59,143 nucleotides of DNA from Desulfuromonas sp. TF (lineage in GTDB: Bacteria; Desulfobacterota; Desulfuromonadia; Desulfuromonadales; ATBO01). This document shows, one piece after another, positions 1-8,028 of this stretch; within the stretch, counting starts at the first letter, position 1; every line of letters starts with the position of its first letter. Location: the NCBI RefSeq assembly GCF_000472285.1, contig NZ_KI421428.1, forward strand, positions 93,851 through 152,993, read 5' to 3'. A model generated the notes under the pieces. That model searched no databases. It was not told the origin of the DNA and worked only from the letters and a program-made list of their open reading frames with translations. Made by a program: the position numbers and the translations under genes.

Positions 1-2
1 AA

Positions 3-602
3 GGGGACGGGGACGGGATCGTCGCTCTGGTGGAGGAGGCGCTGGGTGAAGGCCTTTCGGCCATGGAGGTCGGCAACGAAGGGCTCCTCCCCGGCCTGGA
101 AGAGGTCGGCCGCCGCTTCGGCAGCAACCGCGTCTTTCTGCCCCAGGTCATGCTTTCGGCCGAAACCATGCAGGCTGCCTTCGCCCGACTCAAGGAGGAG
201 ATGCAGGGGGAGACTGCCGCCAGGCTGGGCAGGATCCTCATGGCCACCGTGGAGGGGGATATTCACGACATCGGCAAGAACATCGTCTGCATCCTCCTGG
301 AGAACCACGGTTTCGAGGTAATCGATCTGGGGAAGAACGTGCCGGCTTCGCGCATCATTGAGGAGGCCAGGGCGCGCGAGGTCGACGCCGTAGGACTCTC
401 GGCCCTGATGACCACGACGCTTAACCAGATGGAGATAACAATTGCACGGCTCAGGGAGGCCGGAATCAAGGTCTTCACCATGGTCGGAGGGGCGGTGGTC
501 AATCAGGAATACGCCGATTCCATCGGCGCCGACCTGTACGCCGCCGACGCCCTGGAAGCGGTGGCCAAGGTGAAGGAGATGTTCCGCCAAAAGACGGAAT
601 AG
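3..602 (+). CDS. Methionine synthase-type corrinoid protein, C-terminal part (5' end outside window)
   Basis: This is the corrinoid-binding part of a B12-dependent methyltransferase, which carries methyl-cobalamin between a methyl-H4folate site and homocysteine. The helical cap (LPGLEEVGRRFG, LPQVMLSAETMQ) is followed by the B12-binding Rossmann domain with the DxHxxG motif (GDIHDIGKN, whose His is the lower cobalt ligand), the SALM loop and the GGAVV turn. The frame is open to the window edge, so a GTG at 30 is probably internal and the gene truncated. Nothing resembling the MetH reactivation domain follows, as expected for the short MetH of many anaerobes. A free-standing methanol or methylamine corrinoid protein is the alternative. 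Confidence 0.8.
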   Translation, partial: GDGDGIVALVEEALGEGLSAMEVGNEGLLPGLEEVGRRFGSNRVFLPQVMLSAETMQAAFARLKEEMQGETAARLGRILMATVEGDIHDIGKNIVCILLENHGFEVIDLGKNVPASRIIEEARAREVDAVGLSALMTTTLNQMEITIARLREAGIKVFTMVGGAVVNQEYADSIGADLYAADALEAVAKVKEMFRQKTE

Positions 603-671
603 GTGCTTGCGCCGTTTGGCGGAAGTGTGCTAACAATAGCGGCCGTTGTACATTTTTCCCGAGAGTTGGAC

Positions 672-1154
672 ATGGTTGTCGGATTCAATCACAATTTTCG
701 CTATAAAGGCGAAATATACCACGTCCAGACCGAGGACAGCGGCCGAAAGAGCCCTCACATCATAACCCTCCTCTATAAAGGCGGAAACATTCTCGCCTCC
801 AGGAAGACCTCCTACGCCGACATCTGCAAGATCGACAACCTGGATCAGGTCGTCGAAGAGTTGATGAAAGAGCAGCACAAGGAGATGTTGCGCAGGCTCA
901 AGAGCGGAGAATTCGACGCTCTCATCGAGAGCAGAAAAGCCGGCGCAGTTGCACCGGAAAAGGCTGCCGAAGCGGCGACAGTCCCTGCTCCCGAGCCCCC
1001 ATCGGCGCCGCCAGCAAAGGAGGCGCCGATCAAACCCGCCGCCTCTTCCCCCGCCGCGGCCTCCGAGCCACGCAGGAAAGCAGCTTTTGAATCCAGTCTG
1101 GACGAAATCATTCTCTCCTACCTGGTCGGGGATGACGACGATAAAGATATCTGA
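672..1154 (+). CDS. Conserved hypothetical protein with Pro/Ala-rich linker
   Basis: Function not recognised. I chose the ATG at 672, which has GAGAG about 7 nt upstream; a GTG at 603 in the same frame abuts the preceding stop but lacks support. The 160-residue product has a compact N-terminal module (about 1-85, beginning MVVGFNHNFRYKGEIYHVQTE), a low-complexity Ala/Pro linker (about 95-135) and a short acidic tail ending GDDDDKDI. There is no signal peptide or membrane segment, so it is probably cytosolic. It sits 69 bp after the corrinoid gene and 35 bp before transketolase, on the same strand, so co-transcription is plausible. Confidence 0.6.
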   Translation: MVVGFNHNFRYKGEIYHVQTEDSGRKSPHIITLLYKGGNILASRKTSYADICKIDNLDQVVEELMKEQHKEMLRRLKSGEFDALIESRKAGAVAPEKAAEAATVPAPEPPSAPPAKEAPIKPAASSPAAASEPRRKAAFESSLDEIILSYLVGDDDDKDI

Positions 1155-1189
1155 GGTTACTGAAAAAATTTACAAGGAGTACCTGCAGC

Positions 1190-2017
1190 ATGCTGACTGA
1201 ACAGACGATCCGGGAGCTTGAGCAGACCGCCCGGCACCTGCGCATTGAAATTCTCAAGATGCTCAATGCCGCTAAATCAGGGCACACGGGCGGCAGCCTC
1301 TCGGCCATCGACGTATTGACGGTCCTCTACTTTCACAAGATGCGCCATGACCCGAGCAATCCTGCCTGGGAGGAAAGGGACAGGTTCGTCCTCTCCAAGG
1401 GGCATGCGGCGCCGGCCCTTTACGCCTGTCTTGCCGAAGCCGGATACTTCTCCCGCGACGACCTCAAGACTCTGCGTCGGCTGGGCAGCCACCTGCAGGG
1501 TCATCCCGATATGAACAAGACCCCCGGAGTGGAGGTCTGCACCGGCTCACTTGGCCAGGGGCTCTCACAGGCCGTGGGACTTGCCCTGGCCGCCCGCCTC
1601 TCGGGCAAAAGTTCCCGGACCTACTGCGTGCTTGGCGACGGAGAAGTGCAGGAGGGGCAGATCTGGGAGGCCGCCATGGCCGCCGCCCACTACCATCTGG
1701 ACAGTCTTTGCGTCATTCTCGACCAGAACGGCCTCCAGATCGACGGCGAGGTCGAGAAGGTGATGAACGTCGGGCCTCTGGGTCCCAAGTTTCTCGCCTA
1801 CAACTGGCATGTCCTGGAGGTGGACGGGCATGACATCCAGGCGATCTGTCGGGCTCTTGACGATGCCGAGCGAACCGAAGGTCAGCCGACCATGATCATT
1901 GCCCGCACCGTCAAAGGAAAGGGTGTCCCCTTCTTCGAGCACAAGGCCAGCTATCACGGGGTTCCGCCAAGCGATGAAGAGCTCGGTCAGGCCCTGGAGC
2001 ACCTGGGGCATTCGTGA
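1190..2017 (+). CDS. Transketolase, N-terminal (TPP-binding) subunit
   Basis: This is the N-terminal half of a split transketolase, which moves two-carbon ketol units in the non-oxidative pentose phosphate pathway. The 275 residues show KSGHTGGSLS near the start and the thiamine diphosphate/Mg motif GDGEVQEGQIWEAA...DQNGLQIDG in the middle. The start ATG has AAGGAG 10 nt upstream. The C-terminal half is the next gene on the strand. Two-gene transketolases are usual in many anaerobes and archaea; what is odd here is that an inverted heptad repeat separates the two halves by 159 bp. Confidence 0.92.
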   Translation: MLTEQTIRELEQTARHLRIEILKMLNAAKSGHTGGSLSAIDVLTVLYFHKMRHDPSNPAWEERDRFVLSKGHAAPALYACLAEAGYFSRDDLKTLRRLGSHLQGHPDMNKTPGVEVCTGSLGQGLSQAVGLALAARLSGKSSRTYCVLGDGEVQEGQIWEAAMAAAHYHLDSLCVILDQNGLQIDGEVEKVMNVGPLGPKFLAYNWHVLEVDGHDIQAICRALDDAERTEGQPTMIIARTVKGKGVPFFEHKASYHGVPPSDEELGQALEHLGHS

Positions 2018-2022
2018 AAAAT

Positions 2023-2165
2023 CGTCCTTTGTCCTTTGTCATTGGTCATTTGTAAAGGCTTTAACCAAGGGCAAATCAGGGACAAAGCATCCGAAATTTA
2101 CTCCTTTGATCATTTTCATGGGTTTTCGCGTTTGCCAATGACAAATGACCAAGGACCAATGACGA
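2023..2165. repeat. Inverted pair of heptad-type tandem repeats between the transketolase halves
   Basis: The left arm (about 2023-2053) reads as 7-nt units such as CTTTGTC, CTTTGTC, ATTGGTC, ATTTGTA. The right arm (about 2135-2165) has the complementary units CCAATGA, CAAATGA, CCAAGGA, CCAATGA. The two arms can pair around an approximately 80-nt loop that has no coding signature. The structure lies inside an operon, so it could alter mRNA stability or translation of the downstream subunit. Confidence 0.7.
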
Positions 2166-2176
2166 GGTTTTAAAAA

Positions 2177-3106
2177 ATGATTGCGACACGAGACGCCTAC
2201 GGCAAGGTGCTGGTCGAGCTGGGCCGGGAGAATTCAAAAGTGGTGGCTCTGGATGCGGACCTCTCCGGATCGACCAAGACCGGACTGTTCGCCAGAGAGT
2301 TCCCCGAACGGTTCTTCAATGCCGGCATCGCCGAGGCGAACATGGTCGGAATGGCGGCGGGGCTTGCTGCGGGGGGGATGATCCCTTTCGCTTCGACCTT
2401 TGCCGTTTTCGCCGCGGGCCGGGCCTTCGAACAGATCCGCCAGTCCCTGGCCTATCCGAAAATGAACGTCAAAATAGTGGCCACCCACGGCGGAATCACG
2501 GTCGGCGAGGACGGCGGTTCTCATCAGTCGATTGAAGACCTGGCGATCATGCGCGCCCTCCCCAACATGACCGTGCTGTGCCCCGCCGACGGCCCTGAAA
2601 CGGCAGCGGCAATCCGGGCCGTCACCGCCTTCCGGGGGCCCGTTTATATCCGTCTGGGCCGCTCCAAGGTTCCCGTGGTTTTCGAGCAGGGCTGCGACTT
2701 CGAAATCGGCCGCGGCGCTACCGTCAGGGAGGGGAGCGATATGACCTTCATTACCACCGGACTGATGACCGCCCAGGCTCTGGAAGCCGCTGAGATACTG
2801 GCGGAAGAGAGGATTTCCGCCCGCGTCGTTCATCTCGGGAGCATCAAGCCTCTCGACGTGGATCTGGTCCTGAGGGCCGCCCGGGAAACCGGGGCCGTGG
2901 TCACGGCCGAAGAGCATTCCGTCGTCGGGGGCCTTGGGGGGGCGGTGTGCGAAGTTCTTTCCGAGGGGTACCCCGTACCGGTGGAACGCGTCGGACTGCG
3001 CGACGTCTTCGGCCAGTCCGGAACCGCCGAAGAACTGCTGGCCCACTACGGGCTCACTCCCGCCCATCTCGTGGAAGCCGCCGAAAGAGTGTTGAAAAGG
3101 AAATAA
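2177..3106 (+). CDS. Transketolase, C-terminal (pyrimidine-binding/transketolase C) subunit
   Basis: This is the C-terminal half of split transketolase and forms the active site together with the product of the preceding gene. The 309 residues begin MIATRDAYGKVLVELG and carry the pyrimidine-binding region (ERFFNAGIAEANMVGMAAGLA, whose Glu activates thiamine) and the transketolase-C domain from about residue 185 (VREGSDMTFITTGLM...). The start ATG has GAGG about 9 nt upstream, at the outer edge of the right-hand repeat arm. Length matches split family members. The next feature, 3 bp after the stop, is another heptad repeat. Confidence 0.92.
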   Translation: MIATRDAYGKVLVELGRENSKVVALDADLSGSTKTGLFAREFPERFFNAGIAEANMVGMAAGLAAGGMIPFASTFAVFAAGRAFEQIRQSLAYPKMNVKIVATHGGITVGEDGGSHQSIEDLAIMRALPNMTVLCPADGPETAAAIRAVTAFRGPVYIRLGRSKVPVVFEQGCDFEIGRGATVREGSDMTFITTGLMTAQALEAAEILAEERISARVVHLGSIKPLDVDLVLRAARETGAVVTAEEHSVVGGLGGAVCEVLSEGYPVPVERVGLRDVFGQSGTAEELLAHYGLTPAHLVEAAERVLKRK

Positions 3107-3108
3107 CA

Positions 3109-3171
3109 GGTGAAAGGAAAAAGGTTAAAGGTAAAAGGGCGGACCTTGAACCTTGAACCTTGAACCTTGTG
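3109..3171. repeat. Heptad tandem repeat overlapping the 5' end of the sensor-kinase frame
   Basis: Period-7 units can be read through the whole stretch: GTGAAAG, GAAAAAG, GTTAAAG, GTAAAAG, then CTTGAAC three times. The units drift in sequence but keep the 7-nt phase. The in-frame TTG and GTG codons at 3160 and 3169 lie inside the repeat, so any start placed there would translate repeat DNA. Confidence 0.75.
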
Positions 3172-3189
3172 CCTGCCAGTGGAGGTCCG

Positions 3190-4662
3190 TTGTTCTTCAA
3201 GAGCCTCATCAGTCGGGTCATCATTCTCAATATCCTCCTGCTGACGATCGTCATCGGGACCTTTACGCTTTTCCATATCCGCAGGGAGCAGAAGCATCTT
3301 GTCTCGGCTACCCGGGAGAATGCCGAGCTGTTGCTGGCCACCATCGAAAATTCGATCTTTAATTCCATGCGGGTCGGCAACAGCGAGAATGTCCAGAAGA
3401 TTCTGGAGATGGTGGGGCGCAGTCCGGGTCTCACCAATATCCGCATTTTTCATCCCGACGGAACTATCCTTAAATCGGCTCATCCTCAGGAGATCGGCCA
3501 TCTTCTCAATACCTATGATCTGGCGTTGTTCCAGAATGGCCGCCGAGATGGCATATTCCGGGCAAACGGAGAGGAGGTCCTTGGGATCATCAGGCCCATC
3601 GTCTCGGACAGGCGTTGTTTTTTATGTCACGGGGCCGGCCAAAAAGTCATCGGCGTATTGAACCTCAACTTCTCCCTCGCCGAGACTTCCCGAAAACTGC
3701 GCGACTCCTCCCTGGCCTTCATGCTCTCCACTGCTTTAATCATCATACTGCTGTCGGCGGGGGTCTCATTTATCCTCCTGCGCTTCGTCAAACGTCCCAT
3801 TCAGAATATCTCCGACAAAATGGCCCAGGTGGAAGAGGGGGACCTCTCGGTGCGCCTCATCCCCCTGTATTCGGATGAAGTCGGCAGTCTGATGAGCAGT
3901 TTCAATTCCATGGTGGTCAATCTGGAAAAAGCCAAGCAAGAGCTCCAGCAATGCCATTATCAGCAGATGGAGCGGGCTGATCGCCTGGCCTCGGTGGGGG
4001 AGATGGCGACCGGTCTCGCCCACGAGATCAAGAACCCCCTGGCCGGGATCAGCGGCGCCATTTCCGTGCTGGCCGACGATTTTGCCGAAACCGATCCACG
4101 CAAGGAAATCGTCCGGCAGGTGCTCGAACAGATCAAACGACTGGACAAGACCGCCACCGATCTTCTCTTTTTCGGTCGGCCGGGCACGCCGGAACTTGCC
4201 TTTACGGACATCAATGCGCTGGTGCAGAAGACCCTCTTCTTTGTATCGCAGCATCCGGAGGCCAAAAACATCCATTACCACACGGAACTGACCCGCGACT
4301 TGCCGGCGATCTGGGTGGATGAGAAGCAGATTCAGCAGGTTCTGCTCAATATCATCATTAATGCCGTGCAGGTGATGACGGGCGGCGGCACGCTGACCAT
4401 TCAGACCGAAGCCCGGGCCCATGGGGGAAGGAACTGGGTCGGGGTATTGGTCACGGATACCGGAAAGGGCATAGCGCCTGAGGAACTGGATAGAATTTTC
4501 GTTCCCTTCCATACGACCAAAACCCAGGGAACGGGGCTCGGGCTCCCCATCTGTCGGCAGCTCATGGAGCAGCATCACGGAACTATCGAGGTCGAAAGTC
4601 GTCTGGGCGAAGGAACGACATTCATCATCGAGTTGCCCGTAGCTGATGGGCGGCCCATTTAA
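3190..4662 (+). CDS. Membrane sensor histidine kinase with periplasmic CxxCH (heme c-type) sensor domain
   Basis: This is a two-component sensor kinase, presumed partner of the NtrC-like regulator 17 bp downstream. I chose the TTG at 3190, just after GGAGG (3181-3185); upstream TTG/GTG codons are in repeat DNA. Layout (490 aa): TM1 about 3-30, periplasmic domain about 35-165, TM2 about 178-200, HAMP about 200-255, HisKA with LAHEIKNPL, and HATPase with the N box (NIIINAVQV), DTGKGI and GTGLGLPI. The periplasmic domain contains CFLCHG (Cys143, Cys146, His147), a c-type heme site, so redox state, NO, CO or O2 are possible signals; this is inference. The stop is followed within 20 bp by the regulator start. 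Confidence 0.88.
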   Translation: MFFKSLISRVIILNILLLTIVIGTFTLFHIRREQKHLVSATRENAELLLATIENSIFNSMRVGNSENVQKILEMVGRSPGLTNIRIFHPDGTILKSAHPQEIGHLLNTYDLALFQNGRRDGIFRANGEEVLGIIRPIVSDRRCFLCHGAGQKVIGVLNLNFSLAETSRKLRDSSLAFMLSTALIIILLSAGVSFILLRFVKRPIQNISDKMAQVEEGDLSVRLIPLYSDEVGSLMSSFNSMVVNLEKAKQELQQCHYQQMERADRLASVGEMATGLAHEIKNPLAGISGAISVLADDFAETDPRKEIVRQVLEQIKRLDKTATDLLFFGRPGTPELAFTDINALVQKTLFFVSQHPEAKNIHYHTELTRDLPAIWVDEKQIQQVLLNIIINAVQVMTGGGTLTIQTEARAHGGRNWVGVLVTDTGKGIAPEELDRIFVPFHTTKTQGTGLGLPICRQLMEQHHGTIEVESRLGEGTTFIIELPVADGRPI

Positions 4663-4679
4663 CGGGAAAGAGGACGACG

Positions 4680-6050
4680 GTGCGCAAACATAAGATTCTC
4701 GTAGTCGACGACGAACAACTCATCCGCTGGTCTTTGGAACAAAGTCTCAAAAAACAAGGCTATGAGGTGACCACTGCCGCTTCCGGCGAAGATGCCCTGA
4801 GGGTCCTGAGGGAGGAAACTCCGGATCTGATGCTTCTGGATATTCAGCTTCCCGGCATGAACGGCATGGATGTCCTGGAAAAGGTCAAGGACCTGGAAGA
4901 GGACATCATCGTGATCATGCTCACGGCTCTGGGAGTCCTGGAAACCGCGGTGAAGGCCATGCGCATGGGGGCCTACGACTACATCAACAAACCGTTCAAC
5001 CTGGACGAGCTGGCCATTGTCATTAAAAAGGCCCTGGAGACCGGCGAGCTCAAAAGAGAAGTGGCTCAGCTTCGTTCCGAGCAGTCCCGCAATTACGGCA
5101 TCTCCAAGATAATCGGCGTCAGCCGGCATATGAAAAACGTGCTTTCGATGGTGGAGAAGGTTGCCAGAAGCGACGCCAGCACCGTTCTGATTCAAGGAGA
5201 AAGCGGCACCGGCAAGGAGCTGATCGCCAAGGCCATCCATTACGAGAGCTCCCGGGCCGACAAGCCCTTCATGGCCATCAATTGTGCCGCGGTTCCCGAA
5301 ACACTGCTCGAGAGCGAACTGATGGGGCATGAGAAGGGAGCCTTCACCGACGCCAAGATGCTGAAGAAAGGCCTCTTCGAGATGGCCGACGGGGGCACCA
5401 TTTTCCTGGACGAAATCGGCGACATGGATCCGGGCATGCAGGCCAAGCTGCTGCGCGTGCTTGAGGAGCGCTCCTTCCGTCGGGTGGGAGGAACCAAGGA
5501 TGTCCAGGTCGACGTCCGCATCGTCTCCGCCACCAATAAGGATCTGCTCGCCGCCATCGAGGATAAGTCCTTCCGAAACGACCTCTATTACCGCATCCAG
5601 GTAATTCCCATTTTTCTTCCCCCCCTGCGGGAGCGGCGGGATGATATCATGCCCCTGGTTCAGCATTTTATCTCGCACTTCAATCGGGAATTCGGCAAGA
5701 ACGTTAAGAGCGTATCCAAGATGGCGGAGAAATTTCTGGTCGAATACAACTGGCCGGGCAACATCCGCGAACTGAAAAACATCATCGAGCGTGCCATTAT
5801 CCTGGAAAATGAAGAGACTATGCTGCTGGAACATCTTCCCCAGGAGATGGTGGCCAAGACCGGCGGCCCGGGCACCGGACCGCTCTCCCTCCGGCTGCCG
5901 CCGGAAGGGATCGATATCGAAGACGTGGAGAGGGAGCTCATACGCCAGTCACTGGAGGTTTCCGAAGGGAACCAGTCGAAGGCGGCCAAGAAGTTGAATC
6001 TGGGCATCGACGCCTTCCGTTACCGGATGAAGAAGTTCGGATTCTTATGA
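4680..6050 (+). CDS. NtrC-family sigma-54-dependent response regulator
   Basis: This is a cytosolic enhancer-binding transcription factor. It has an N-terminal receiver (phosphoacceptor Asp54 in LMLLDIQLPGMNG), a central AAA+ domain with Walker A GESGTGKE, Walker B GGTIFLDEIGD and the arginine-finger region, and a C-terminal Fis-type helix-turn-helix (about 415-455, NQSKAAKKLNLG). The sigma-54 contact loop reads GAFTDA rather than GAFTGA, a variant seen in a subset of the family. The GTG start has AGAGGA 8 nt upstream. It pairs with the heme-type kinase. Targets are not evident here; no convincing -24/-12 promoter was found by eye. Confidence 0.93.
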   Translation: MRKHKILVVDDEQLIRWSLEQSLKKQGYEVTTAASGEDALRVLREETPDLMLLDIQLPGMNGMDVLEKVKDLEEDIIVIMLTALGVLETAVKAMRMGAYDYINKPFNLDELAIVIKKALETGELKREVAQLRSEQSRNYGISKIIGVSRHMKNVLSMVEKVARSDASTVLIQGESGTGKELIAKAIHYESSRADKPFMAINCAAVPETLLESELMGHEKGAFTDAKMLKKGLFEMADGGTIFLDEIGDMDPGMQAKLLRVLEERSFRRVGGTKDVQVDVRIVSATNKDLLAAIEDKSFRNDLYYRIQVIPIFLPPLRERRDDIMPLVQHFISHFNREFGKNVKSVSKMAEKFLVEYNWPGNIRELKNIIERAIILENEETMLLEHLPQEMVAKTGGPGTGPLSLRLPPEGIDIEDVERELIRQSLEVSEGNQSKAAKKLNLGIDAFRYRMKKFGFL

Positions 6051-6077
6051 TTGCCTGTCCATCGGCGGTTTTTCAGA

Positions 6078-6106
6078 GGCGGGGCAAATTTGCTCCGCCT
6101 TTTTTT
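6078..6106 (+). terminator. Rho-independent terminator after the two-component operon
   Basis: A near-perfect 11-bp stem (GGCGGGGCAAA paired with TTTGCTCCGCC, one G-U pair) is followed by seven T residues. It lies 28 bp after the regulator stop and ends the kinase-regulator operon. Confidence 0.9.
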
Positions 6107-6199
6107 CTTGGGGATGGGATCTTAATCAGCGAAAGACGGGTCACGATTAGAAACATTTATGGTATCATGACTGAATTCATTTGCGACTCAGGAGGCTCC

Positions 6200-7000
6200 A
6201 TGGAAAAGATGAAAGCGAAGATCAACGGTTTTGTCATGGCCTGGGACGACGTCGGCTCTGGTCCGCCCGTTGTCCTGATCCACGGGTTTCCTCTCTGCCG
6301 CCGCATGTGGGAGCCTCAGGTTTCCGCCCTGACGGCGGCCGGCTATCGGGTCATCGCCTGCGACCTGCGGGGATTCGGAGAGAGTGAATCGGTCGGCAGC
6401 GGCCTTTCGATGGATCTGCTGGCCGATGACGTCGCCGCCCTTCTTGACCATCTGGGAATCGAGCGGGCCGTCATCGGAGGAATGTCCATGGGAGGGTATG
6501 TGCTGCTCAACCTTATCGATCGTCATCCGCAGCGGGTTGCAGCGGCCTTGTTCATGGTGACCAGGGCCGCTGCCGACGACGAGCCCGGAAAACTGCGGCG
6601 AACCTCTCTGGCCCGGGAAGTGGCAAAGGGACGACCGGAAGTCGTTACCGAGGCCTTTGAGGAGATTCTTTTCGCCTCGGATGTTCCCTCCACCCGGCCG
6701 GACCTTATCGCCCGGGTGAGAACGTGGATGGAGGCAACCGCCCCGGAAGGTCTGAAAGGGGGGCTGCTGGCAATGCGGGACCGCAGGGATTATGTCGATC
6801 TGCTGGGGAATTTCAACGTCCCATCCCTGGTGATCGGTGCGGAACGGGACCGGGCCGTCCCCCTGGAGCACTCGAGGGTTCTCGCGCAGGGGCTCCCCGC
6901 AGCACGCCTCTGCATCATCCCCGGAGCGGGACACATGGCCAATCTGGAGAATCCCGAAGCCTTCAACCGTTGCCTGCTCGATTACCTGAGGGGGGCTTGA
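6200..7000 (+). CDS. Alpha/beta-hydrolase fold protein
   Basis: This is a soluble alpha/beta hydrolase of about 266 residues, closest in style to 3-oxoadipate enol-lactonase, haloperoxidase or esterase members; substrate unknown. It shows the oxyanion loop HGFPLCRRMWEPQ, the nucleophile elbow GGMSMGGYV (Ser at about 96), an acidic strand near VIGAERDRAVP and the catalytic His in GAGHMANLENP. The ATG at 6200 has AGGAGG 5-6 nt upstream; the frame stays open back to 6047 but that stretch contains the terminator of the previous operon. It stands alone between terminator-like structures. Confidence 0.85.
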   Translation: MEKMKAKINGFVMAWDDVGSGPPVVLIHGFPLCRRMWEPQVSALTAAGYRVIACDLRGFGESESVGSGLSMDLLADDVAALLDHLGIERAVIGGMSMGGYVLLNLIDRHPQRVAAALFMVTRAAADDEPGKLRRTSLAREVAKGRPEVVTEAFEEILFASDVPSTRPDLIARVRTWMEATAPEGLKGGLLAMRDRRDYVDLLGNFNVPSLVIGAERDRAVPLEHSRVLAQGLPAARLCIIPGAGHMANLENPEAFNRCLLDYLRGA

Positions 7001-7031
7001 TTGACCTAATACCTTGAAATCATAATCTTCC

Positions 7032-7145
7032 TCTCGCCCGTTCGCTCCGCTCACTAGAGCACGCAGAGACCGCCGAGGGAACCAATCCCTGGATGGTTTC
7101 TCTGCGTCCTCTGCGGTCTCTAGCGACTGCAAGAAGCGGGCGAGA
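7032..7145. repeat. Long imperfect hairpin repeat between convergent genes
   Basis: Outer arms TCTCGCCCG (7032-7040) and CGGGCGAGA (7137-7145) are perfect. Inner arms (about 7054-7083 and 7094-7122) pair imperfectly and carry GCAGAG/CTCTGCG units. It fills the gap between the hydrolase stop and the stop of the convergent MBL gene and could end transcription from both sides. The units resemble the CGCGGAG repeats around 39.2-39.8 kb. Confidence 0.65.
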
Positions 7146-7156
7146 GATGCTTTTAT

Positions 7157-7879
7157 TCATCTCAAGACCACTTCCATCCCATCGTACGCCACTTCCACCT
7201 CAACTCCGCGCTCGCGGGCGAATTCCTGGATCTGTTCCAGCACTCCTTCGTTCTCTCCGGTTACGATGCCGCTGCCGCAATGGGTGACGATCATTTTCGG
7301 CACTCCTTCCTTTCGGCACCAGGTGAGCTGTGTTCGAACCGGGGTATGGCCGAAGAGCTGATCGCCAGCCCGGCGGACCATGGATTCGCTGACCGTCGCA
7401 CCGTCGCCGATATAGAGGCTGCAACCGGCCAGGGCTTTCGAGCGGTCAAGGATATAGACCAGATCGGGAACGTAGAACACCGTCCTTCGGTGCGCGACGA
7501 TGCGGTACCCGACGGCCGGCGCCCGGATCGAATGCTGCACCGGAAACGCCTCGAAGAGGATGCCGGACACCTCAAAAGGAACCCGTGCCCTGATCACTCG
7601 CCGATCGGCAAGAGGGAACCTCTCCATCCGCTCCCATGATTCCGCGGTGGCATACACCGCGCAGGGGGCTCCCTCCTCGAGGCCGAAGGCGTGGTCCGGA
7701 TGGGCGTGGGTAATGAGGACGGCCCCGGGCTTCAATTCGTCCAGCTTTCCGAGCCAGTCCTGGCCGCAATCGATCATGACCTTACTCCCCCGATAGGAGA
7801 CGGCGAGCGAGCTGTGCATGGCGTGCCGTTCGTTTCGGGGTTCGATGTTTCCCTTTGTGCCGAGAAAGGTCAGTTTCAT
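7157..7879 (-). CDS. Metallo-beta-lactamase-fold hydrolase (lactamase_B_2 / RNase Z-like)
   Basis: This is a soluble binuclear-metal hydrolase of unknown substrate, about 240 residues. The metal signature THAHPDHAFG is intact; further ligands are likely HSIRAP, GDG and THCGSG. It starts MKLTFLGTKGNIEPRNERHAMHSS, typical of the RNase Z-like branch. I used the ATG at 7879, preceded by AAAAGGG; a TTG at 7936 would add 19 Lys/Arg-rich residues. It is divergent from the archaemetzincin gene and convergent with the alpha/beta hydrolase. Confidence 0.82.
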   Translation of the reverse strand: MKLTFLGTKGNIEPRNERHAMHSSLAVSYRGSKVMIDCGQDWLGKLDELKPGAVLITHAHPDHAFGLEEGAPCAVYATAESWERMERFPLADRRVIRARVPFEVSGILFEAFPVQHSIRAPAVGYRIVAHRRTVFYVPDLVYILDRSKALAGCSLYIGDGATVSESMVRRAGDQLFGHTPVRTQLTWCRKEGVPKMIVTHCGSGIVTGENEGVLEQIQEFARERGVEVEVAYDGMEVVLR

Positions 7880-8028
7880 CCCTTTTAGCGCCCTGGGCTT
7901 CCTCTTTTTACCTGTTGAAACATAGACCTTTTCCAAAACGGAGCCCGCGGCTTTTCATGGCCGGAGGAGAAGGTAGACTTTTCGGAACGGTAAAAGTCTA
8001 TCAGATCCGACGGATCGATGGAAAAACG

